Assembly (NCBI GenBank): GCA_050331715.1
Contig: JBHJGO010000042.1
Location: 1-64,000 of the forward strand
DNA: 64,000 nt
Origin: JBHJGO01 sp050331715
Lineage (GTDB): Bacteria > Cyanobacteriota > Cyanobacteriia > Cyanobacteriales > Microcoleaceae
Direction: 5' to 3'
Shown: positions 14,933 to 22,851 of the stretch, in pieces
How the letters are laid out: each line of letters begins with the position of its first letter
Numbering within the stretch: the stretch's first letter is position 1
The notes under the pieces: generated by a model
Told to the model about the DNA's origin: nothing
Databases searched by the model: none
The model's input: the letters and a program-made list of their open reading frames with translations, nothing else
Position numbers and translations under genes: made by a program

Positions 14933-15553
14933 ATGACCAACGACACCCTATTCAATCAGCTAAAACACCCTAACCCCCACTTGCGAGAACGTGCCATGTG
15001 GGAACTGGCTGAAACCCGCGATGAAAACTCCATCCCTCGATTGCTAGGTATGCTGGGAGAACCCAACGTTGACTATCGCCGCTCAGCCGTCAAAGCTCTG
15101 GGAGTCATTGGGACGGATTCTGTGCAACCTGTTGTGGAAGTCTTGCAAACCACTAAGGATGTTACCGTCAAAGCAAGCTGTGTCAAAGCAATGGCTCAAG
15201 TAGCCTACAACCATCCAGGTGAGTCTTTCCCAGACGCAGGATTACAAGCGCTGCAAACCGCACTTCACGAAGACAACCCAGTGGTGCATATCGCAACGGC
15301 CATGGCACTCGGAGCAATTGGGGTTCCTGCACTGGATATCCTCACCCAAGCCCTGAAAGCAACAGAAAATCCAGCCCTGGCAATTGCTGTTCTCAACGCC
15401 ATCAGTTCAATCAATGACCCCCGCTCTGCAACTGCCCTGCAAGCTCTCACCCAGGATGAATCCCTCGACCCCTACGTACGAGAATCCGCAATCAGTGCTT
15501 TGTCTCGCTTCGAACAAATGAATAAAATTCAAGAATTAAAGTACAAGAATTAA
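14933..15553 (+). CDS. cpeZ: phycoerythrin lyase accessory protein, CpeZ
   Basis: HEAT/PBS-lyase repeat protein of 206 aa directly downstream of cpeBA, the position and length of CpeZ. Repeats 'NPHLRERAMWELAETRDENSIPRLLGML', 'YRRSAVKALGVIG' and 'VVHIATAMALGAIG' are visible. In characterised systems CpeZ improves CpeY- and CpeF-dependent phycoerythrobilin attachment, acting in a chaperone-like way rather than as a lyase alone. The last codons sit in a short tandem repeat (aagaattaaagtac, 15529-15566) that may have altered the C-terminus. CpcF-type paralogues are the alternative, but context favours CpeZ. Confidence 0.85.
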   Translation: MTNDTLFNQLKHPNPHLRERAMWELAETRDENSIPRLLGMLGEPNVDYRRSAVKALGVIGTDSVQPVVEVLQTTKDVTVKASCVKAMAQVAYNHPGESFPDAGLQALQTALHEDNPVVHIATAMALGAIGVPALDILTQALKATENPALAIAVLNAISSINDPRSATALQALTQDESLDPYVRESAISALSRFEQMNKIQELKYKN

Positions 15554-15567
15554 AGTACAAGAATTCA
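15529..15567 (+). repeat. 14-bp tandem repeat at the cpeZ stop
   Basis: The unit attaaagtacaaga occurs about 2.5 times across the cpeZ stop codon, so slippage here would change the CpeZ C-terminus. Confidence 0.75.
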
Positions 15568-15595
15568 AAAAAACGTCCTAATCTCCTTTAAAAAA

Positions 15596-15838
15596 ATGAC
15601 AGAAGCCACCGACAACGAGAAGACCCTTGACCAAGCGACCCTTGAAGAAGTCACAGAACTGATTCGAGAATACGAAGCCTATCGTGAACGCCTCGTCAGT
15701 CAAACCACAGAAGCAGCCAAGAAAGCCAAGGTTTCAAAAGCTGCTCTCCAGCGTGAACTCGAACCGCAACTTGCCCAGATTGACCCCGTTCTACAGCGAC
15801 TGCGAGAACGAGAGGCCCTTCTGAAACAGAGCAACTAA
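15596..15838 (+). CDS. 80-aa conserved-looking helical protein in the cpe operon
   Basis: A small, highly charged protein (MTEATDNEKTLDQATLEEVTEL...) predicted to be two long helices: an acidic N-terminal half with 'ELIREYEAYRERLV' and a basic-acidic coiled-coil-like C-terminal half 'LEPQLAQIDPVLQRLREREALL'. There is no cysteine, membrane segment or known motif. It lies between cpeZ and cpeF on the same strand (43 and 65 bp gaps) and would be cotranscribed, so a role in phycoerythrin maturation or lyase assembly is the natural guess. I do not recognise the family. No strong ribosome site is visible (a weak AAGG-less A-tract). Confidence 0.7.
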   Translation: MTEATDNEKTLDQATLEEVTELIREYEAYRERLVSQTTEAAKKAKVSKAALQRELEPQLAQIDPVLQRLREREALLKQSN

Positions 15839-15857
15839 AGCATTCTTTCAAAATTTC

Positions 15858-15902
15858 AACTTTTAAAATCCCAACTTTTAAAATCCCAACTTTTAAAACT
15901 CC
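15858..15902 (+). repeat. 15-bp tandem repeat before cpeF
   Basis: Three copies of caacttttaaaatcc (the last imperfect) fill the gap between the 80-aa gene and the cpeF ATG, replacing any obvious ribosome site. Copy-number change would alter the spacing upstream of cpeF. Confidence 0.8.
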
Positions 15903-15903
15903 A

Positions 15904-16788
15904 ATGTCCGCATCCAACTCCTCAACTGGAAATGATTCAACGCTGTCTCTCCAACAGCAAGAAACCGACGCATTACTACAGCGGGTTAGGCAGCAGCAGA
16001 CTAACCAAACCTTTGATGATACCGATCAGATGACCTTGAAGCAGTTAGTGGAAAGCTTCTCGGATTCACGAGGCATGACCCGACTGGCCCTAGCGGAAAC
16101 TTTGGGGGAAATTGGCAAACCTGCAACCCCCGTTCTGGTGGAGGGACTGGCAAAGCACCCTAATCCTGTTGTGCGCCGAGCCTGTGCCAAAACTTTAACC
16201 TTGATTGAAGATCCTGATGCCATCCCAACATTGGTAGATTCCCTCAGTGATGAGGATACTGTGATTCAAGCCTCTGCATCTGGAGCCTTAGCCCGACTGG
16301 GGGAAGCGGCAGTTCCTCCCTTGTTGAAGGTTTTAGAAGATCCTAACCATTCCGAAAGCATCAAAGGGTACGTTTCCTGGGCTTTAGCATTCATGGGGCC
16401 ACAGGTGGCAGATTCCCTCTGTCAAGCCTTTGACTCAAAGTCTGAAGATGTCCGAGCAGCGGTGGTGGCAGCGATCGCGAATATTGCCCAGAATCAACCG
16501 GATGAAAAGTTTTTGAATCTACTGACTCAAGCATTGAGTGACCCAGTAGAAGCAGTCCGAACTGAGGCCGTTTCGGCATTCGGGCGCTTAACCTATCAAC
16601 CTGCAATTCCGGCCCTGGTTAAATTGCTGAAATCTGACAGCGGAGAAAGCCGCAAAGCAGCAACTGTAGCCCTGATGAAAATGGATGATTCAACTGCCCT
16701 GGAACCCCTGAAAACTGCCCTGAGTCAGGAATCGGATCCAGGCATCCGCCAAGCTATGGAACTAGCAATTTCTCAACTTAAAAAGTAA
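15904..16788 (+). CDS. cpeF: phycoerythrobilin lyase, CpeF (MpeV/MpeU-like)
   Basis: A 294-aa HEAT/PBS-lyase repeat protein ('MTRLALAETLGEIGKPATPVLVEGL', 'VVRRACAKTLTLIEDPDAIPTLV', 'GYVSWALAFMGPQVADSLCQAF', 'VRTEAVSAFGRLTYQPAIPALV') with a hydrophilic 45-residue N-terminal extension. The length and its place after cpeBAZ fit CpeF, which attaches the doubly linked phycoerythrobilin to Cys50/Cys61 of CpeB. MpeU/MpeV of marine Synechococcus are close relatives; phycoerythrin here is the C type, so CpeF is preferred. Confidence 0.8.
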   Translation: MSASNSSTGNDSTLSLQQQETDALLQRVRQQQTNQTFDDTDQMTLKQLVESFSDSRGMTRLALAETLGEIGKPATPVLVEGLAKHPNPVVRRACAKTLTLIEDPDAIPTLVDSLSDEDTVIQASASGALARLGEAAVPPLLKVLEDPNHSESIKGYVSWALAFMGPQVADSLCQAFDSKSEDVRAAVVAAIANIAQNQPDEKFLNLLTQALSDPVEAVRTEAVSAFGRLTYQPAIPALVKLLKSDSGESRKAATVALMKMDDSTALEPLKTALSQESDPGIRQAMELAISQLKK

Positions 16789-16999
16789 TCGGGAAATATT
16801 AGCTCGATCTGTAATAATCGGTAATCTTCAGCAAGAACTCGATTTGAGAAAAGTATTTAAAGAAAAATATCAAAACCTGCCAGAAAGACTATGATTTTGG
16901 TGAAGTCTTGGTAAAATCTGACCAGATTCAAGGGTTCTCAAACAAGACTTTACATCGTCTTTTTCATCAAGTTTCTATTACTCAAAGGAAAAAATCACC

Positions 17000-17263
17000 A
17001 TGATTCATCTCACAATGCTTGTCGCCGTTACACCCCAGAGCATTACCTGGAGTCCCAAAGTGGGTCTCATCATGATTCTTTGTAATATTCTGGCGATCGC
17101 CATCGGCAAGTACACCATCTCGATTCAAGATGCAAAGCCTGAACTCCCCATGCCAGAAATGTTTGGCGGTATGGGACTACCCGCGCTTTTGGGAACAACT
17201 AGCTTGGGACACATTATCGGAGCTGGCGCAATTCTGGGTCTGGTTAGCATCGGGGCGCTGTAG
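17000..17263 (+). CDS. psaK: Photosystem I reaction-centre subunit X, PsaK
   Basis: An 87-aa two-helix thylakoid protein bound at the edge of Photosystem I near PsaA. Family marks: 'WSPKVGLIMILCNILAIAIGKYTI' (helix 1), the stromal loop 'PMPEMFGGMGLPALLGTTSLGHI', and 'GAGAILGLVSIGAL' (helix 2). AAGGA precedes the ATG. It lies 211 bp after cpeF on the same strand and could be cotranscribed. In other cyanobacteria PsaK marks the site where phycobilisomes and IsiA-type antennae meet PSI, so its presence beside the antenna genes is notable. Confidence 0.93.
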   Translation: MIHLTMLVAVTPQSITWSPKVGLIMILCNILAIAIGKYTISIQDAKPELPMPEMFGGMGLPALLGTTSLGHIIGAGAILGLVSIGAL

Positions 17264-17294
17264 CAATTACCCAGACTAAAACCACGAAACCCAG

Positions 17295-17390
17295 TATCGC
17301 AATCCTGAATCAATCATGAAAAGTATAGTGGGGGGTTTGGGGACTTGCCAAGAAGGGGGCATTGCCCCCCTCACCCCTATTGACACCAAT
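17295..17390 (-). repeat. truncated copy of the 117-bp MITE-like repeat
   Basis: Starts tatcgcaatcctgaatcaat and continues through the shared core (ccaagaagggggcattgccc) but loses its far end, running into accaatgacc-type short repeats. Same family as 18131-18248, 22852-22968 and 58748-58863; this copy is in the opposite orientation to the latter two. Confidence 0.75.
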
Positions 17391-17413
17391 GACCGATGAC
17401 CAATAACCAGTAA

Positions 17414-18001
17414 CTAATGACCAACCCTAACCCGATTCTTCTCCACCAACGTTTCTAAGATGTCTTGAGTCACACAGCGCCGTTCAGAAGAATAGCTAGT
17501 CAAACTCACTCCATTCACCATCTTGACACTGCTAACCCGAACTCGAAAATCGTCTGTCACAAACCAGCAGCGCTCCTGACCTTGATTTCGCTCATACTCG
17601 GTCTCAATCGTTAAAATGCCGTCATCGGCAAAGTTGTAAACTCCCACCACAGGAATCCCTTCTACATAGCCCCGATTTCTCAGAAACTTTCCCTGCCGAG
17701 GATTTTCTGGATTGGGGAGATCCACTAAGATCGCTGCATAGTTTGGATTCGGTTCCTTTAAATCCAAGTTGTCTTGCCATGCAAAGCTGGCCCCACCGCT
17801 TACCAGGGACGGATCAGCATTTTGATTCTGACAAACCTCAATCACTTTTGGATCGTCCTTGGCCAGAACTTTAATAATCAAATTCGATTCACCGGACTCA
17901 TTCACAACTGTATCAAAGTGATGGACGGCCCGCTGAGAGAACCACACTCCCTCACTCTTGAAGAAAAAGTCCATCATGGTCATAGGTATGGTAACTGACA
18001 T
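17414..18001 (-). CDS. S-type phycobiliprotein lyase (CpcS/CpcU/CpeU-like)
   Basis: A 195-aa member of the CpcS/CpeS lyase family (lipocalin-like beta barrel) that attaches bilins to Cys82-equivalents. Visible blocks: 'FFKSEGVWFSQRAVHHF' at the N-terminus, 'GKFLRNRGYVEGIPVVGVYNFADDGILTIETEYE', 'QERCWFVTDDFRVRVSSVKMV' and 'TSYSSERR'. It is distinct from the CpeS in the cpeCDSTR operon; the WFSQR block fits the CpcS-III or CpcU/CpeU branches, so it may serve phycocyanin or allophycocyanin. The start could be any of several nearby ATGs (MSVTIPMTMMDFF). It lies on the minus strand between psaK and the pentapeptide gene. Confidence 0.85.
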   Translation of the reverse strand: MSVTIPMTMMDFFFKSEGVWFSQRAVHHFDTVVNESGESNLIIKVLAKDDPKVIEVCQNQNADPSLVSGGASFAWQDNLDLKEPNPNYAAILVDLPNPENPRQGKFLRNRGYVEGIPVVGVYNFADDGILTIETEYERNQGQERCWFVTDDFRVRVSSVKMVNGVSLTSYSSERRCVTQDILETLVEKNRVRVGH

Positions 18002-18130
18002 AAACTTTGTTTGAAAAATTTATATGTGGTTATTGGTCATTGGTTAGGCCAAGATTGGATCTTTGCTTATACAAAGATGAAGCTGCACAATATCTGAGTC
18101 TGGCAGACCCTTATCTTTAGATCTGAAACC

Positions 18131-18248
18131 CATAGCAATCCTGAATCAATCATGAAAAGTGCTGTAGAGGGGTTTAGGGACGAAGTCCCCAAGAAGGGAG
18201 CACCGCCCCCTTCACTCCTCTTTTTACAAATCATTTGTGACTGCCATA
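18131..18248 (-). mobile_element. 117-bp MITE-like repeat, copy in reverse orientation
   Basis: Begins catagcaatcctgaatcaat and ends acaaatcatttgtgactgcc, the reverse complement of the intact copy at 22852-22968 with a few substitutions. Terminal inverted repeats (atagcaatc / gactgccat) are slightly decayed. Non-coding. It occupies most of the 372-bp gap 18002-18373, which otherwise shows only short accaatgacc-type repeats and the pentapeptide gene's leader. Confidence 0.85.
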
Positions 18249-18373
18249 CCAGCTACTAACTGAGAGCTAATTAAGAAAAATCAACAAAACTCAATTTTTT
18301 CTCAAGCAAATTCTAGGATAAAGGACAGCGACTGGTTCTGCGATGCCAGTCCATAAATCTTTAGGTCAGGGTT

Positions 18374-19204
18374 ATGGTTATCCATTCAGCTTCATCCCCC
18401 TACAACACGACGCCGTCCAGCGATGAGGTTATGGCAGCAGTCCGGCAGGGAAATTCTCTTGCCCAAGCCCATCTCCAGCAGGTAAAGCTCAGGGGGGTTG
18501 ATCTAGCAGGGGTCGATCTCAGTCAGGCCAATCTAATCGGGGCAGATTTATCCCAGGCCAATCTGAGTCAGGCGAATCTTTCAGGGGCAGATTTGAGAGG
18601 TGCGAACCTCCAGGGCGCGACGTTAATGGGAGCAATTTTGCGAGGGAGCTTGCTGTTTCGAGCGTTGCTACAGGGCTGTACTCTCCAGGACGCAGATTTA
18701 GAAGCCGCTCAACTCAAGTTAGCCCTCTACGATTCCCAAACAGCTTGGCCAGAAGGATATGAGTATAGAAAAGTTGGTGCTATTGGGCCAAAGGCAAGTC
18801 TCAATGGCGCTTTCCTCAATACGGCCAACTTGAGAGGGGCAGACCTACGAGAGATTAACCTGCGGGGGGCCCATCTCAGCGGTACATATTTATCGGGGGC
18901 CGATTTGTCGGGCGCAGCTCTCAGCGGAGCCAATCTCAAAGGAGCATTTCTTACGGGAGCCTGTCTGCGGGATGCTCGCCTGAATGGGGTGGAGCTGGAG
19001 GGAGCAGATCTGCGGGCCACGGATTTAACGAATGCCAGCCTGGAACAGATTCAGAGCATTGCCGGGGCTGACTTCACCCTGGCTCAGGGACTGACTGATG
19101 AGACCATTGCAATGCTAAGTTGCTGTCCGATACAGGATTTGGGAACCTGGAATGCCTTCACTCGTACCAGTACAGGGCAGAGCTTAGGGTTAGGGATGCA
19201 GTAG
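18374..19204 (+). CDS. pentapeptide-repeat protein
   Basis: A 276-aa protein with two blocks of A(D/N)LXX repeats (about residues 40-110 and 140-220, for example 'GVDLSQANLIGADLSQANLS' and 'LSGADLSGAALSGANL'), expected to fold as right-handed quadrilateral beta-helices. Between them is an insert 'YDSQTAWPEGYEYRKVGAIGPKA', common in cyanobacterial members. No signal peptide; probably cytoplasmic. The C-terminus ('LTDETIAMLSCCPIQDLG') is non-repetitive. The role is unknown. It stands between the two cpe operons but has no demonstrated link to antennae. Confidence 0.9.
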   Translation: MVIHSASSPYNTTPSSDEVMAAVRQGNSLAQAHLQQVKLRGVDLAGVDLSQANLIGADLSQANLSQANLSGADLRGANLQGATLMGAILRGSLLFRALLQGCTLQDADLEAAQLKLALYDSQTAWPEGYEYRKVGAIGPKASLNGAFLNTANLRGADLREINLRGAHLSGTYLSGADLSGAALSGANLKGAFLTGACLRDARLNGVELEGADLRATDLTNASLEQIQSIAGADFTLAQGLTDETIAMLSCCPIQDLGTWNAFTRTSTGQSLGLGMQ

Positions 19205-19428
19205 GGCCGTCAAATTTCTTTACATGAATTTAATCCATTGAATTGTATAACTAATTTTAGTTAAGAAATACTTTAATCTCGGTCTCGCTTGCCTGTGGCA
19301 CTTCACTGATCAGAGTTGATGCAGTCGGAGGGTGCCGTGGTTTGATAATCTAGGGATTTCCCTACAAGATGCGAGCGTGGAGAGGATGGGGATTCGAGTT
19401 ACATATATCACTTTAAGGAGATTCAGAA

Positions 19429-20307
19429 ATGGCTTTTGGACCTGCGTCCCAGCTAGGTGTGGAACTATTTGATCAGACTCCTCCTGTAGAACTCACACCG
19501 GGACGTTCAGTAGAGGAAGTAGAAACAGTTATTCGTGCAGTTTATCGCCAGATTCTGGGGAATGCCTATGTCATGGAAAGTGAGCGGGCAACTGTTCCTG
19601 AGTCCCAGTTCAAAATCGGTGAATTGAGCGTGCGTGAGTTTGTTCGAGCAATTGGAAAATCTTCAGTTTATAGTTCTCGCTTCTTTGAAACGTGCCCCCG
19701 CTACCGATTCATTGAGCTGAACTTCAAACATTTCCTCGGTCGTACTCCTATCGACCTGGAAGAAATGAGAATGCACAGCACGATTCTAGATAATGAGGGC
19801 TACGAAGCTGAGATTGATTCCTACGTCGATAGCGACGAATATCAGAACAACTACGGCGAGAATATTGTTCCCTACTATCGCGGCTACAAGACTGAGCCAG
19901 ACCGCACAATGGTTCAGTTTACCCATATGTTTGCGATGTTGCGAGGCCCTTCTAGCAGTGACTTCAAGGGTAGCCTGGCGGGTAAGACTCCAGTTTTGAA
20001 CCAGCGCGTTATCCAGACCATTCCGGTTCCTGTGGTTGCACCATCGGGTGGCACAGCGGGTGGCGGTTGGTCATTCCAGGATTCCGGCACTGAAGCCCCA
20101 ACAACTGCTGTCGGGGCGAAAACAGCTGAAGAAGGACAGGTTTTCCGGATCGAGGTAACCGCCTACAGTTCTCCAGGCAGGGTCAATCGTATCTCGAAGT
20201 ATCGTCGTAGCAACAAGGTTTATCTGGTTCCCCTGAGTCGTCTATCCGAGGAGTACCAGCGAATCCATCGAGAAGGCGGCAAGATTGCCAGCATTACCCC
20301 TGTCTAG
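19429..20307 (+). CDS. cpeC: phycoerythrin-associated rod linker, CpeC
   Basis: Rod linker that joins phycoerythrin hexamers at the distal part of the rod. It is 292 aa. The PBS-linker domain (about 15-175) shows 'IRAVYRQILGNAYVMESER', 'RFIELNFKHFLGRTP', 'YEAEIDSYVDSDEYQ' and 'ENIVPYYRGY'. A Gly/Pro-rich spacer follows, then a CpcD domain ('FRIEVTAYSSPGRV...KVYLVPLSRLSEEYQRIHREGGKI'). TAAGGAG precedes the ATG. It is the first gene of the cpeCDSTR operon, 224 bp after the pentapeptide gene. Confidence 0.92.
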   Translation: MAFGPASQLGVELFDQTPPVELTPGRSVEEVETVIRAVYRQILGNAYVMESERATVPESQFKIGELSVREFVRAIGKSSVYSSRFFETCPRYRFIELNFKHFLGRTPIDLEEMRMHSTILDNEGYEAEIDSYVDSDEYQNNYGENIVPYYRGYKTEPDRTMVQFTHMFAMLRGPSSSDFKGSLAGKTPVLNQRVIQTIPVPVVAPSGGTAGGGWSFQDSGTEAPTTAVGAKTAEEGQVFRIEVTAYSSPGRVNRISKYRRSNKVYLVPLSRLSEEYQRIHREGGKIASITPV

Positions 20308-20321
20308 AGCTTGATTAAGCT

Positions 20322-20348
20322 GCTGGGTTCGCTCATGCTGAACCCAGC
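20322..20348 (+). terminator. hairpin between cpeC and cpeD
   Basis: A 9-bp perfect stem gctgggttc/gaacccagc with a 9-base loop lies 15 bases after cpeC. No T-run follows, so it may act as an mRNA stability or processing element rather than a stop. Confidence 0.5.
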
Positions 20349-20437
20349 TTCAAAGAGTTGCTACTTCTGACTCAAAGTTCTGGTTTTTATCGACGGCTAG
20401 TCCCGCATTTGAAATTAAGTTAATTTGGAGAAGTTCA

Positions 20438-21208
20438 ATGCCTGTTATTTTGGATACACCAACCGAGTTGCGGTTGGTCAGTGATGCCACCGACAAGGAA
20501 GTCATTATCAGAGCGGTATACAAGCAAGTTTTGGGTAATCCCCACATTATGGAGAGCGAGCGCCTAGTCGCTGCTGAGTCCCAGTTCTGTAATGGAGAGC
20601 TGACCGTCCGGGAATTTGTCCGAGCGGTTGCCAAGTCTGACTTTTATCGTGCTCGTTACTTCGAGTCCTGCGCTCCCTACCGTTTCATCGAACTGAACTT
20701 CAAGCATCTTTTGGGTCGTGCACCTTTAGATCAGGCGGAGGTATCTGAGCATATTTATCGCTGTACTGATGAAGGCTATGAGGCTGAAATCGATTCCTAC
20801 ATTGACAGTGATGAATACCAGGAGAAGTTCGGCGAGAGTATTGTTCCCTATTACCAGGGTGCAACCAGCCAGGTGGGACAAAAGCAATTGGGCTACAATC
20901 GAACCTTGTCTCTTTACCAAGGCTATGCAGGGGTAGACAGTGCTTTTAAGTCCTCTCGTCTAGTCAACGCCGTTGCAACAAATTCTGCTAACAAAATTGC
21001 CCTCCCCACTACAGGTAGTCGTCGAGGCGCAGCGAAGAAGGATGCAACGGAGAAGCGGTTCAAGATTGTGGCAACTGGCTTCAAGTTTGATCGGCCTCGT
21101 CGAACTAGCACCGATGAATACATCGTTTCTGGCGCTAGAATGACCCCTCAAATCCAACGAATTCAGAAGGCTGGCGGTAAAATCGTGAGCATCACAGAAA
21201 TTGACTAA
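20438..21208 (+). CDS. cpeD: phycoerythrin-associated rod linker, CpeD
   Basis: Second phycoerythrin rod linker, 256 aa. It has an N-terminal PBS-linker domain ('IIRAVYKQVLGNPHIMESER', 'YRFIELNFKHLLGRAP', 'YEAEIDSYIDSDEYQEKFGESIVPYY') and a C-terminal CpcD-like domain ('KRFKIVATGFKFDRPR...MTPQIQRIQKAGGKIVSITE'). GGAG precedes the ATG. A third linker (CpeE), found in some strains, is absent here, suggesting up to two phycoerythrin hexamers per rod beyond phycocyanin. The truncated linker ORF at 13081-13215 resembles the start of this protein. Confidence 0.9.
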   Translation: MPVILDTPTELRLVSDATDKEVIIRAVYKQVLGNPHIMESERLVAAESQFCNGELTVREFVRAVAKSDFYRARYFESCAPYRFIELNFKHLLGRAPLDQAEVSEHIYRCTDEGYEAEIDSYIDSDEYQEKFGESIVPYYQGATSQVGQKQLGYNRTLSLYQGYAGVDSAFKSSRLVNAVATNSANKIALPTTGSRRGAAKKDATEKRFKIVATGFKFDRPRRTSTDEYIVSGARMTPQIQRIQKAGGKIVSITEID

Positions 21209-21225
21209 TTTCTGAATTTCCTTTT

Positions 21226-21262
21226 CAATAGAGGCGCTATCTCTGCGCCTCTATTGGTTTTT
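21226..21262 (+). terminator. intrinsic terminator or attenuator between cpeD and cpeS
   Basis: A perfect 12-bp stem caatagaggcgc/gcgcctctattg with a 7-base loop is followed by gttttt. It is a strong rho-independent terminator placed inside the cpeCDSTR series, so cpeS, cpeT and cpeR would depend on read-through or their own promoter. It also argues that the GTG at 21265, right after it, is not the cpeS start. Confidence 0.88.
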
Positions 21263-21309
21263 AGGTGACGGACTCCTCTCTCTTAGTGATCGGACTAGAT
21301 AACGAATTG

Positions 21310-21843
21310 ATGGATATCACTGAATTTGTTGAGCGTTCAATTGGGCAGTGGCGATCGCAGCGCAGTGTTCATCATTTGGCTTTTCAGCACTTTGAAGAAG
21401 TGACTTCCACGATTGATATTTTGCCTTTGAATTCAGAGGATTCAGACGTTATTAAGTTATGTCAAACCCATCAGATTGACCCAGCAACGATTTGTTATCC
21501 CTTTCGTATGAGCTGGCAGGGAGAATCAGATTGGGACGATGATGAGAAGGTGGAGGGTACAACTATTTTAGTGCCTGTACCGGAGCCGAATTCTCCTGAC
21601 CAAGGACGATTGCTGCGAGATCAGGGCTATGCGGAAACGATTCCAGCAGTGGGTCAGTATCAGATTGGCGAAGATGGTGTTTTTGTGCTCTTAACCGAGT
21701 ATGACCGGGCGATGGCGGAGGAGAGAATTTGGTTCGCTTCAGACAATATTCGCTTCCGAGTTTCCCTGATTAAAACGAGCAGTGGTTCAGGCATTACTAC
21801 TGCTTCCTTTTCTTCAGAAATTCGTTCATTGAGTGAGAGCTAG
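21310..21843 (+). CDS. cpeS: phycoerythrobilin lyase, CpeS
   Basis: S-type lyase that attaches phycoerythrobilin to Cys82 of CpeB. The product is 177 aa from MDITEFVERSIGQWRSQRSVHHLAF. It has family blocks 'QGRLLRDQGYAETIPAVGQYQIGEDGVFVLLTEYDRA', 'ERIWFASDNIRFRVSLIK' and 'ASFSSEIRS'. A GTG 15 codons upstream extends the frame to 21265 but abuts the terminator hairpin, so the ATG is preferred. Its TAG is followed directly by the cpeT ATG, indicating coupled translation. Confidence 0.9.
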   Translation: MDITEFVERSIGQWRSQRSVHHLAFQHFEEVTSTIDILPLNSEDSDVIKLCQTHQIDPATICYPFRMSWQGESDWDDDEKVEGTTILVPVPEPNSPDQGRLLRDQGYAETIPAVGQYQIGEDGVFVLLTEYDRAMAEERIWFASDNIRFRVSLIKTSSGSGITTASFSSEIRSLSES

Positions 21844-22464
21844 ATGGAAAATATATCCCCTAAAAAACTTGAATCCTCTGGAACTAGCTTGGTGCTAGCT
21901 CTAGCTCAGTGTATTGCCGGAGATTTCAGTAATCAGCAGCAGGCAGCCGAAAACCCCCAGGATTACGCCCATATTCGGGTGTTTTTTCGACCGCTGCCCT
22001 TTGAATTTTTTTCGGATATTGGCTTCTATTCTGAGCAGGTCTATGACTATGATCTCTGGCAACCCTATCGTCAGGGAGTTCATCGATTTGTCAGTCAGGA
22101 AAATCAAGTTTATATCGAGAATTTCAGCTTGAAAGATGGCTATCTGTACGCGGGGGCAGGCCACGAACCAGAGATTCTGAAAACGATTCAGCCTGATGTC
22201 ATTGAACGTCGTTACAACTGCTCGATGCTCTTTACCCAGGAAGGGGAAACCTTTCACGGTCGGGTTGAAGGTCAAAATTGTTTGATCGAACGGGATGGTA
22301 AACAGACCTACTTAGTGAGTATGGTGGAGCTAACAGAGACAACCTTTATTAGTTGGGATCGGGGGTTTGATTTGGCAACCCATGAACAGATTTGGGGATC
22401 TGCCAAAGGCCCTTTAAAGTTTGAGAAACGACAGAGCTTTGCCCATGAACTTCGGGTTCCCTAA
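21844..22464 (+). CDS. cpeT: phycoerythrobilin lyase, CpeT
   Basis: T-type lyase for Cys165 of CpeB. It is 206 aa with CpcT/CpeT family blocks: 'LALAQCIAGDFSNQQQAAENPQDYAHIRVFFRPLP', 'FYSEQVYDYDLWQPYRQGVHRF', 'RRYNCSMLFT' and 'TFISWDRGFDLATHEQIWGSAKGPLKFEKRQSF'. It starts on the base after the cpeS stop. In the classical cpeCDESTR operon this gene sits exactly here, between cpeS and cpeR. Confidence 0.93.
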   Translation: MENISPKKLESSGTSLVLALAQCIAGDFSNQQQAAENPQDYAHIRVFFRPLPFEFFSDIGFYSEQVYDYDLWQPYRQGVHRFVSQENQVYIENFSLKDGYLYAGAGHEPEILKTIQPDVIERRYNCSMLFTQEGETFHGRVEGQNCLIERDGKQTYLVSMVELTETTFISWDRGFDLATHEQIWGSAKGPLKFEKRQSFAHELRVP

Positions 22465-22534
22465 CCAGGTGGTTCAGTTACTCAAGCCTTCCCTTACAAT
22501 AAAGCAGAATCCTGAAAATTAAGCTTGAGTTCTA

Positions 22535-22840
22535 ATGTTACCGCCCGCTGCTACGAAGAAAATGCAAGCTTGGATCAGAAGCCGCCATCTGGTCTGTTCA
22601 GGAAATTTCTTTATCTTTGAGACACTAGATACTTCAACGATTGAGCGTTTTGAAGAATGTGTGAAAGTTCTGGGAGGAAGCGTTATTTCAGTTGAACCCA
22701 GTCGCTTGATTTGGCGAGGAAAACACAGGCGGGTAGTGTTGTACCAAATTAAAGCAAGCTTGCATACACCCCATCACGATCTGAAACAATATTGGTTTAA
22801 ATATGGCAATTCTTACACCCGATTTGATAATAATTGCTGA
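22535..22840 (+). CDS. cpeR: phycoerythrin expression activator, CpeR
   Basis: Small regulator required for cpeBA expression in phycoerythrin-making cyanobacteria. The 101-aa product starts MLPPAATKKMQAWIRSRHLV and contains 'SGNFFIFETLDTSTIERFEECVKVLGG' and 'LHTPHHDLKQYWFKYGNSYTRFD', the CpeR signature. It is 70 bp after cpeT, the last gene of the operon, matching cpeCDESTR order. How CpeR acts (direct DNA contact or protein-level) is not visible; it has no obvious HTH. Confidence 0.9.
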   Translation: MLPPAATKKMQAWIRSRHLVCSGNFFIFETLDTSTIERFEECVKVLGGSVISVEPSRLIWRGKHRRVVLYQIKASLHTPHHDLKQYWFKYGNSYTRFDNNC

Positions 22841-22851
22841 CAAACCTGTGA

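Noticed and set aside
18727..19020. 97-codon minus-strand ORF full of repeats
   Set aside because: It is the antisense shadow of the pentapeptide repeats; the plus frame explains all its periodicity.
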